Below, in pieces: positions 1 through 5,255 of a stretch of DNA of 7,950 bases (positions are counted from its first letter, which is position 1; the number at the start of each line of letters is the position of its first letter). The notes beneath the pieces were generated by a model. That model was not told where the DNA came from. It made no database searches and was given only the letters and a program-made list of their open reading frames with translations. The stretch is from assembly GCA_016935595.1 (NCBI GenBank), contig JAFGQQ010000505.1:1-7950 (forward strand), written 5' to 3'. A program made the position numbers and the translations under genes. This DNA is from Bacteroidales bacterium. GTDB lineage: Bacteria; Bacteroidota; Bacteroidia; Bacteroidales; UBA10428.

Positions 1-368
1 CATTCAATTCTTCCCGATCCTGAAAGCTTTATTTCGTAAATATCAGGAAGCGATACAAATACTTTTATATCTCCGGAAGAATTCAAACACCGGTGATTTA
101 AAGTCCGGATAACTAAATTTCCACCTTTTTCTTCAGTGATAATAAATGGCAAAAGATTCTCATCAGTTTCTATCATAACTTCGTAATTCTCAGACTGGGT
201 TATATATACATCAAAAGCCCCCTCAGATACTATCCCATCAAAATCCTCAACATCCCTGTATTCAGTTTCAATTATCCCATTTCCATCTATGCAATCCCAA
301 ATAAAATCGCATGAATTTAACAATGCGATGGAAATTATTATTAATCCGATTATCGTTCTTGTTTTCAT
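1..368 (-). CDS. DUF2807 (head GIN domain) lipoprotein, C-terminus cut by window edge
   Basis: Translating the minus strand from the ATG at 368-366 gives an open frame of 122 codons that runs off the left edge. It begins MKTRTIIGLIIISIALLNSC: a basic start, a hydrophobic stretch and an LNSC lipobox, so Cys20 is the predicted lipidation site and the protein is probably anchored in the cell envelope facing outward from the inner membrane. The mature part has DUF2807 hallmarks: GNGIIETEYRDVEDFDGI, then AFDVYITQSE, a DENLLPFI segment, and LSGSGRIE at the cut, where the first Gly-Ser-Gly turn of the beta-helix appears. Family members form right-handed beta-solenoids; their ligand is generally unknown and the 'adhesin' label is only a domain name. 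About half the domain is probably missing. It is last in a sigma / anti-sigma / DUF4097 series but has its own ECF-type promoter 28 bases upstream, suggesting strong sigma-dependent expression. Confidence 0.88.
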   Translation of the reverse strand, partial: MKTRTIIGLIIISIALLNSCDFIWDCIDGNGIIETEYRDVEDFDGIVSEGAFDVYITQSENYEVMIETDENLLPFIITEEKGGNLVIRTLNHRCLNSSGDIKVFVSLPDIYEIKLSGSGRIE

Positions 369-395
369 TATCTTAATTTTTTATTTACCTAAAAA

Positions 396-422
396 GACAT
401 TTCAGGAAAAATATGGTTGCAT
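396..422 (-). promoter_or_regulatory. Predicted ECF sigma promoter for the DUF2807 lipoprotein gene
   Basis: On the minus strand ATGCAACC (422-415) is followed by 16 bases and then GTC (398-396). An AAC-containing -35 and a GTC -10 are typical of ECF sigma promoters. The same two boxes with the same 16-base spacer precede the sigma gene at 2685-2659. A start site 7-8 bases after GTC would give a leader of about 20 bases before the ATG at 368. The site sits in the 64-base gap between the DUF4097 stop and the lipoprotein start, the only non-coding room available. Assignment to the sigma factor at 2634-2074 is inferred from the matching site, not shown. Confidence 0.68.
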
Positions 423-432
423 AATTTAATAT

Positions 433-1542
433 TTATTTATGGAATATATTTATATTTCCCTTTAATGCATTTATTTTCAGTTTCGAAGCGGTTTCAGCAT
501 TTCCTATTTTACCAAAAGTATAAAATTCGGAATCTTCTTCATTAATAGTTTCTTCTTTTAATTGAGCTATTTCTTCAGGATACCTTAAATATGTTCCTTT
601 ATGAGTAATATCAACATCATAAGCGCTGCCACTTTGAAAAAATAAATTTATATCGGTGTATTCGGATTTAAAATCTATGAATTTAAATTCCTTTTTAATA
701 GTTTCGAGATTCATGTTTCCATATTTCATATTGAAATTTGCTTTGGTATTGAGATTGTAAATCCAGATATCGGAAAAATATGCTTCACCGAATAACTGGC
801 TCAATTCATTCACATAAATTTTATCTTTTTTCGAATCAAGCCTGATGATATTCGATTTATCAATATTAATTCTTGATAATTTACTGTCAATGTTAATCTG
901 ATCAATAGTTTTTATATTTAAATCGGAATATGAAGTGTAAATTTTCCCATTTTTTAAAGAATTAATCTCTCCGTTTCCCATTAACAATTGAATATTAGTA
1001 TTCCCCTCGAAATTACCTCCTTTTAAATCACCGTTCGATAAAGATATAGATATATCACCAATAACATTTTCAATATAAATATCGCCAAATTTATTATTTA
1101 ATTTAATATTCACATATTCGGGTAATAATATAGTATAATTAATCTCAACCTGATTATCGGAAGTCATAAACGATCCGGCAAAATCGGCCAAATCATTAAA
1201 AAAACTGTTATACTTGCTTCCGAATATCGATTTGGCAGTAATAAAATATTCTGTTCCTGTGAAATCAAAAGTAATATTATCCCTGACTTTTTCCAGTTTC
1301 GACTTGCTTGATGATTTTACAGTAAGATTTACTTCAAATTTAACAGAGTCTTTATCCCAGGTAACCACATGTAGTTTGCCATATTTATTATAGACTTCGA
1401 TGGTAGATGAAGTATTTACTTTATATGATTTGACTATATGCGAATTCTCAGTATATACTTGTGCTTTCGATGTAAACCCCGCAATTAAAAAAGCACCAAT
1501 CAATAGCCATTTATAATTCGTATTGTACTTGTTCGTTTTCAT
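433..1542 (-). CDS. Exported DUF4097-like beta-helix (adhesin-type) protein
   Basis: A 369-residue protein from the ATG at 1542. A GTG at 1560 would add six residues (MKKLTN), but the ATG gives a more normal signal peptide. Residues 1-27 have a Lys/Asn-rich start, a hydrophobic core (WLLIGAFLIAGF) and a likely signal peptidase I site, SKA-Q. There is no lipobox Cys, so the protein should be released to the periplasm or beyond. The mature part is rich in short beta-strand repeats with Gly/Asn/Asp turns (YNKYGKLHV, NNKFGDIYIENV, LSNGDLKGG, MGNGEINSL), as in DUF4097/DUF2807 beta-solenoid proteins. No enzymatic motif is visible. The start lies 32 bases inside the end of the anti-sigma gene in another frame, so translation is probably coupled and the gene belongs to the sigma operon. 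It may be an effector or a periplasmic sensor; its function is unknown. Confidence 0.82.
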   Translation of the reverse strand: MKTNKYNTNYKWLLIGAFLIAGFTSKAQVYTENSHIVKSYKVNTSSTIEVYNKYGKLHVVTWDKDSVKFEVNLTVKSSSKSKLEKVRDNITFDFTGTEYFITAKSIFGSKYNSFFNDLADFAGSFMTSDNQVEINYTILLPEYVNIKLNNKFGDIYIENVIGDISISLSNGDLKGGNFEGNTNIQLLMGNGEINSLKNGKIYTSYSDLNIKTIDQINIDSKLSRINIDKSNIIRLDSKKDKIYVNELSQLFGEAYFSDIWIYNLNTKANFNMKYGNMNLETIKKEFKFIDFKSEYTDINLFFQSGSAYDVDITHKGTYLRYPEEIAQLKEETINEEDSEFYTFGKIGNAETASKLKINALKGNINIFHK

Positions 1543-2077
1543 GTTCGTAAGTTTTTTCACTATTTTTTAATTCATCAAGAATTTCTTCCAAGATTTCTAA
1601 TTTTAAGCGATAGTTTTGAACCATCGCTTCAACAATTTCTTGTGTTTCAACATTATCAAATAAATCTTTCATAAGATCTTCGTGCATGCTGTCGAGCTCC
1701 GATACATCTTTTAATATGTCTTTTTGCAATTCAGGATCATCGGATAATTGCGAGCGTATTTCTTTTAGCTTGCTATTTGTTAATGCAGTATAATAAGCAT
1801 CAGCTTCGGCTAATTCGGGTATTTTTTTCATTATTTGTTTAATAGCAACTTTAGATACTTCTTCTTTAGGTGTTTGTGATATTTGATACAAGAAAAATGT
1901 TGTACCAAATAATAATATAATCACTGCTGCCCTCCATACTATTGTTCCCCAGTTCAGTTTTTTAACCTTGGTTTGCTTGGTCGATTTCTTAATCTTGTTC
2001 CATACCTCTTGGCTGGGTTCATAGATATTAAAATCGTCTCTGTTTTCAATAATAAATTTTTCTAATTTATCCATCAT
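1511..2077 (-). CDS. Putative membrane anti-sigma factor, single transmembrane helix
   Basis: 188 residues with three parts. A cytoplasmic N-terminus (about 1-47) contains YEPSQEVWNKIKKS, resembling the short helical start of Bacteroidota anti-sigma proteins. One transmembrane helix follows (about 48-65, IVWRAAVIILLFGTTFFL). The periplasmic part (about 70-175) is charged, predicted helical and rich in Glu/Asp/Leu, ending in YRLKLEILEEILDELKN, probably a coiled coil. There is no zinc-binding HxxxCxxC anti-sigma motif and no FecR domain. The role is inferred from position directly after an ECF sigma gene, from the topology, and from my recollection that similar proteins recur beside sigma factors in this phylum. 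The ATG overlaps the sigma TGA stop (ATGATG at 2077-2072; first ATG shares four bases with it, second shares one), implying coupled translation and matched amounts of the pair. The periplasmic helices would be the sensing part. Confidence 0.8.
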   Translation of the reverse strand: MMDKLEKFIIENRDDFNIYEPSQEVWNKIKKSTKQTKVKKLNWGTIVWRAAVIILLFGTTFFLYQISQTPKEEVSKVAIKQIMKKIPELAEADAYYTALTNSKLKEIRSQLSDDPELQKDILKDVSELDSMHEDLMKDLFDNVETQEIVEAMVQNYRLKLEILEEILDELKNSEKTYEHENEQVQYEL

Positions 2078-2634
2078 GACTGCATTGTATTTAAATAATC
2101 CTTAATTTTTCTTTTTGCACGCATATATTGGGATTTCGAAGTTGATTCGGAAATTCCCATTATTTGAGATATTTCAGTATGATCGTATCCTTCAAGCAGG
2201 TATAGAGAGAAAATGATTCTATACCCTTCCGGAAGAGCTTCAATGGCTTTGTGAATTCTTTGTACATTCATTTGAATATCTTCGTAATTCACATAATCGT
2301 CATTGTTATCTCCTTTATCAAAACTCTTCATGTCATCAAAAATAAGAACGTCTGCTTTTCTTCTTTTTATCTCATTTATACATTTATTAATCACTATTCT
2401 TTTTAACCATGCTCCGAAGCTCGATTCATATCTAAAAGTATCAAGTTTTAAAAAGGCTTCGCTAAAAGCTTCCTGCAGCATATCCTCGGCTTCTTCATGG
2501 TTATTCATCATGCGGTAACATATATTAAACATAGCCTTGGCATATAATTGGTACAATTTGTATTGTGCCTTTTGATCTCCAGCCTTGCTCAATTCAATAA
2601 TATCTCTATGTATGTCTTGATATGCTACCGCCAA
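2074..2634 (-). CDS. RNA polymerase sigma factor, ECF (sigma-70 family)
   Basis: 186 residues. Region 2 spans about 22-93: YQLYAKAMFNICYRMMNN, the conserved AEDMLQEAF (49-57), then FGAWLKRIVINKCINEIKRR, which contacts the -10 element. A short acidic linker (about 100-120) leads to region 4 (about 124-180), with LPEGYRIIFSLYLLEGYDH, the helix-turn-helix EISQIMGISESTSKSQ and the basic tail MRAKRKIKDYL. Regions 1 and 3 are absent, as in ECF factors. The start is TTG; there is no in-frame ATG before Met35, which already lies in region 2, and the frame is closed by TGA at 2667-2665. The predicted promoter at 2685-2659 would place the transcript start near 2651, ruling out upstream ATT codons and leaving TTG 2634 with a leader of roughly 17 bases. 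It heads the operon with the anti-sigma and DUF4097 genes and is not next to a SusC/TonB receptor, unlike FecI-type factors. Confidence 0.93.
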   Translation of the reverse strand: MAVAYQDIHRDIIELSKAGDQKAQYKLYQLYAKAMFNICYRMMNNHEEAEDMLQEAFSEAFLKLDTFRYESSFGAWLKRIVINKCINEIKRRKADVLIFDDMKSFDKGDNNDDYVNYEDIQMNVQRIHKAIEALPEGYRIIFSLYLLEGYDHTEISQIMGISESTSKSQYMRAKRKIKDYLNTMQS

Positions 2635-2658
2635 TTTTTTAACTTTTTCAATTTTAAT

Positions 2659-2685
2659 GACAACTCAAATATATAAGGGTTGCAT
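2659..2685 (-). promoter_or_regulatory. Predicted autoregulated ECF promoter of the sigma operon
   Basis: On the minus strand ATGCAACC (2685-2678) is followed by a 16-base spacer and GTC (2661-2659), the same boxes and spacing as the site at 422-396. Counting the shared T before GTC, the two sites agree at 8 bases in the -35 and 4 in the -10, while the spacers differ, as expected for a promoter rather than a duplicated segment. A transcript from here would begin near 2651, just before the TTG start. A TATATTTG (2673-2666) inside the spacer also fits the housekeeping -7 consensus TAnnTTTG, so a basal second promoter is possible, but I see no matching -33 box. Confidence 0.68.
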
Positions 2686-2733
2686 GTATGAAGTGAATTT
2701 ATTTATTTTTTTCTTAAAATAATGAAAAATGAA

Positions 2734-4362
2734 TTAAATAATTGATTTTAAAAATTTTAATTTATATAAGACAATAAAAAAAATTAAAAAAAATATACTT
2801 AGAATTAAACAAATCCTGCCAATATAATCCCCATGATTTACATAGAATGTAATTTTAGAATTTGTAAAGATTTTATCTATAATGACCCCTTTCTCCCAAA
2901 ATTGAATTGATTTTTGAATTTCTCCCCGCTGATTTATAAAACATGAAATACCGGTATTGGCCGAACGGGCCATACTTCTTCTTGTTTCAATTGTCCTTAC
3001 CTGAGAAAAGGAAAGATGCTGTTTATACCCGGGTGTATTGCCCCACCATCCATCATTTGTTGATAAAAAAATAAATTCTGCTCCATCCTTGATAAATTCA
3101 GCAACATATTCACCATAAACCGATTCGTAACAAACCAAAGCTGCTATTTTCAAATTATGTTTAAAAGAATGAAATAAAACAGGTTTTTCATCTACTCCAA
3201 GACTATAGAATATTCCTCCAAATTTTTGAAATAATTTTTCCAATAACAATAATTTTCCGGAGTAAGGCATCTTCTCAACACCCAAAACTAATTTTGATTT
3301 ATGCCTTATTTGTATTTCGCTGTTATTTAAATAAATTAAGGAATTGTACTTTTCTTTAAAATAACCTGAGTTATTTATTTCTCTGGCAGTTTCAGATATA
3401 TTTTCATTTTGATTAAAAATACGATATGATTTAAACCCGCACACTATTTCTAAATCTGAATATGATTTTATTAAATTCTGAAAATATAGAATTGATGAAT
3501 TAGATAAAAGATTATTTTCTTTAACTGGTTTTTTTATATATGCTTCGGGCCCCACAACAAAATCTGTTGAGCTATTCACTGTTTCTTTCAATAAACCGCC
3601 GAACAATTCAAGCCGGTTTAAATTTTGATCAGTTACTGAAAGATATGGATCAATATTAGGCTGGATGATTGCTATTTCATGCGAATTTTGCTTTTCATGG
3701 TAATTGAAATATTTATAATATGAATAACTAATTGGAATTGAAAGGATAATAAAAAATAGAATTAAACAAAAAATAAACTGCCTGTTTATTAAAAAATAAT
3801 AATCTGTAATTGCAATTTTAAATATCAAAACATTTATAATTAAAATCCACAACGAGCCCCCTAAAACACCGGTTATATCGTACCATTGTATAATTTTAAT
3901 ATTTTTAGCAAGGGCATATCCTAAAGTAAGCCATGGCCATGAGATATCAGTTCTAAAATAAATATATTCGAAGCTTAACCAGAGAACAATTAATATAATA
4001 TAACGGAAATTGATAAAATATTTTGATAAAATATGAAACAAATAAAATACGAATGACATTAAAAATGTATTAACAGTTATAGCTGCTATTAACCCGATTA
4101 TTGTCGCTTTTCCAATCCACCAGGTAGTTAATATATTCCAGGTTAAAAAGGCCAGAGAAGTATAAATAAATAGTTTGACACAAGGTAATTTACCTTTATT
4201 CAGGAAATAGTAGCGCTCAATATATAAAAGAGGAATAAAAGCAATAAAAATAGTTATCCCTGATAACTGATACCAAGGTAAACTAAGCAAAATGCCTGAA
4301 ATAATTGATAATACAAAATGATTCTTAACATTAGGTTTATATTGAAAATTAATTTTGCTCAA
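2734..4362 (-). CDS. lnt: Apolipoprotein N-acyltransferase
   Basis: A 542-residue inner-membrane enzyme that adds the third acyl chain, on the amino group of the lipid-modified Cys, to mature lipoproteins. The N-terminal third (about 15-215) holds six or so hydrophobic helices. The nitrilase-type domain (about 227-495) follows, starting IAIIQPNIDPY, and a last helix (about 514-534) anchors the C-terminus. All catalytic residues can be aligned with E. coli Lnt: Glu273 in VVGPEAYI (E267), Lys355 in RHKSKLVLGVE (K335), Cys411 in ALVCYES (C387); Glu363 and Glu413 match E343 and E389. STNDGWWGNTPG and MARSANTGIS are also typical. The start is TTG at 4362: a stop lies three codons upstream (TAA at 4371-4369) and the next ATG is Met102, inside the membrane region. 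It stands alone, 99 bases before the sigma gene in the same direction, with the ECF-type promoter in that gap separating the two units. Slightly longer than the E. coli enzyme. Confidence 0.95.
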   Translation of the reverse strand: MSKINFQYKPNVKNHFVLSIISGILLSLPWYQLSGITIFIAFIPLLYIERYYFLNKGKLPCVKLFIYTSLAFLTWNILTTWWIGKATIIGLIAAITVNTFLMSFVFYLFHILSKYFINFRYIILIVLWLSFEYIYFRTDISWPWLTLGYALAKNIKIIQWYDITGVLGGSLWILIINVLIFKIAITDYYFLINRQFIFCLILFFIILSIPISYSYYKYFNYHEKQNSHEIAIIQPNIDPYLSVTDQNLNRLELFGGLLKETVNSSTDFVVGPEAYIKKPVKENNLLSNSSILYFQNLIKSYSDLEIVCGFKSYRIFNQNENISETAREINNSGYFKEKYNSLIYLNNSEIQIRHKSKLVLGVEKMPYSGKLLLLEKLFQKFGGIFYSLGVDEKPVLFHSFKHNLKIAALVCYESVYGEYVAEFIKDGAEFIFLSTNDGWWGNTPGYKQHLSFSQVRTIETRRSMARSANTGISCFINQRGEIQKSIQFWEKGVIIDKIFTNSKITFYVNHGDYIGRICLILSIFFLIFFIVLYKLKFLKSII

Positions 4363-4387
4363 TTTAGTTTATAAATTAATTAAATTC

Positions 4388-4395
4388 CAAAAGTA
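4388..4395 (-). promoter_or_regulatory. Candidate housekeeping -7 element for lnt
   Basis: TACTTTTG on the minus strand matches the Bacteroidota primary sigma consensus TAnnTTTG exactly. It lies 25 bases before the TTG start of lnt, giving a leader of around 20 bases. No clear TTG -33 box is seen at the normal distance. In AT-rich DNA an exact match can arise by chance, so support is moderate. Confidence 0.45.
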
Positions 4396-4479
4396 TTTTT
4401 TTCAATTTAGAATTTAGTTTTAATAATAGGATTTTTTCATTTTCTTTGTATTCACTTAATATTACATTCTTCTCATTTT

Positions 4480-4485
4480 AGGAAG
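4480..4485 (+). promoter_or_regulatory. Ribosome binding site of the LysE-family gene
   Basis: AGGAAG ends four bases before the ATG at 4490. It is the clearest purine-rich Shine-Dalgarno-like site in this window, where most starts have none, and it supports this start codon. Upstream, TTTG (4445-4448) and TACATTCT (4463-4470) only loosely resemble a -33/-7 pair and their spacing is too short to call a promoter. Confidence 0.5.
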
Positions 4486-4489
4486 ATTT

Positions 4490-5125
4490 ATGGAGACAGG
4501 CTTATTTCTTAAAGGATTGTTAATAGGATTTTCGACTAGTGCGCCATTAGGCCCGATTGGTGTTTTATGTGTGCAAAGATCTTTAAACAAAGGCAGGCTA
4601 TCGGGTTTTATCTCGGGCATGGGCGCTGCTTTTGCCGATACTTTTTATGCCATATTGGCTGGTTTTGGATTAACAATAATTATTGCATTTATCGAAGAAA
4701 GGCAATTGTATTTTGAAATAGCCGGAATTGCATTATTATTCTTTATTGGAATTAAAATATTCTACGCTAATCCTGTCAAACAAATCAGGTCGAAGAGAAA
4801 AAAAAATACACTTTTTGAAGATTTCATTTCCGTCGCATTACTTACATTATCTAATCCATTGGCTTTATTTTTATTTTTAGCTGTTTTTGCAGGACTGGGA
4901 TTGGTGCATAAACAAATTAATATGTTTATGACTTTTAATTTAGTAATAGGTGTTTTAGTGGGGGCAACTACCTGGTGGTTTATTTTAAGTTCTCTGGTAA
5001 ATATTTTCAGGGAACGTTTCAGGTTAAAAAGCATTTGGTGGATTAATAAAATAGCCGGAGCTATTATAATTCTTTTTGGATTATTCGCTATTATTGGTAT
5101 GTTTCTTCTTAAACTCCCAATCTAA
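4490..5125 (+). CDS. LysE/RhtB-family amino acid exporter (translocator)
   Basis: 211 residues, the normal length for this family of small inner-membrane exporters, which expel amino acids or related metabolites using the proton gradient. The family signature near the N-terminus is clear: GFSTSAPLGPIGVLCVQ (13-29) carries the PxGP turn, followed by SLNKGRLSGFISGMGAAFAD (31-50). Hydrophobic segments lie at about 5-28, 40-67, 74-92, 112-138, 147-172 and 186-208, giving five or six membrane spans. SNPLALFLFLAVFAGLG (121-137) matches the conserved Asn-Pro helix. A basic loop (KQIRSKRKK, 97-105) would face the cytoplasm. The substrate cannot be read from sequence; relatives export lysine, threonine, homoserine or cysteine-pathway compounds. 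It is divergent from lnt and separated by 130 bases from the next gene on its strand, so it is probably transcribed alone. Confidence 0.9.
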   Translation: METGLFLKGLLIGFSTSAPLGPIGVLCVQRSLNKGRLSGFISGMGAAFADTFYAILAGFGLTIIIAFIEERQLYFEIAGIALLFFIGIKIFYANPVKQIRSKRKKNTLFEDFISVALLTLSNPLALFLFLAVFAGLGLVHKQINMFMTFNLVIGVLVGATTWWFILSSLVNIFRERFRLKSIWWINKIAGAIIILFGLFAIIGMFLLKLPI

Positions 5126-5241
5126 TATTCTAAAATGATTCAATTATTTATATCTTTTTATAAATCCCTGTTTATAAAGCTCTAAAATGGCAATAGAAAT
5201 ACTATTTTCGCAAAAAAATATCCTTAATTAAATAAATGGAT

Positions 5242-5249
5242 TAATTTTG
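5242..5249 (+). promoter_or_regulatory. Candidate -7 promoter element for the two-domain acyltransferase
   Basis: TAATTTTG fits TAnnTTTG exactly and ends six bases before the ATG at 5256. If used, transcription would start at or almost at the start codon, giving a leaderless or near-leaderless mRNA. No Shine-Dalgarno sequence is present, which agrees with this. No convincing -33 box is seen about 20 bases upstream, so the call rests on one box and its position. The rest of the 130-base gap is AT-rich with no gene. Confidence 0.45.
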
Positions 5250-5255
5250 TAAAAT

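Noticed and set aside
2303..2518. Plus-strand open frame of 71 codons inside the sigma gene
   Set aside because: Antisense to conserved sigma region 2; its hydrophobic Ser/Leu/Phe content comes from the opposite strand's codons.
4361..4420. Repeated AATTTAGTTT (4361-4370 and 4411-4420) plus a third AATTTAG at 4404-4410 in the lnt/LysE divergent gap
   Set aside because: Short A/T-only-type repeats with uneven spacing in a very AT-rich spacer; not enough to propose an operator.
4762..5034. Minus-strand open frame of 90 codons inside the LysE-family gene
   Set aside because: Entirely antisense to a clear exporter gene, with low-complexity Lys/Asn/Ser composition typical of shadows in AT-rich DNA.
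5157..5178. Two copies of TTTATAAA separated by six bases after the LysE gene, a possible terminator hairpin
   Set aside because: The stem is all A/T and no T tract follows, so it is too weak to call an intrinsic terminator. The repeat is also palindromic and expected in AT-rich sequence.
5187..5231. ATG followed by about 14 codons in the gap before the acyltransferase
   Set aside because: Too short, with no ribosome binding site and no attenuation-like structure; treated as non-coding.
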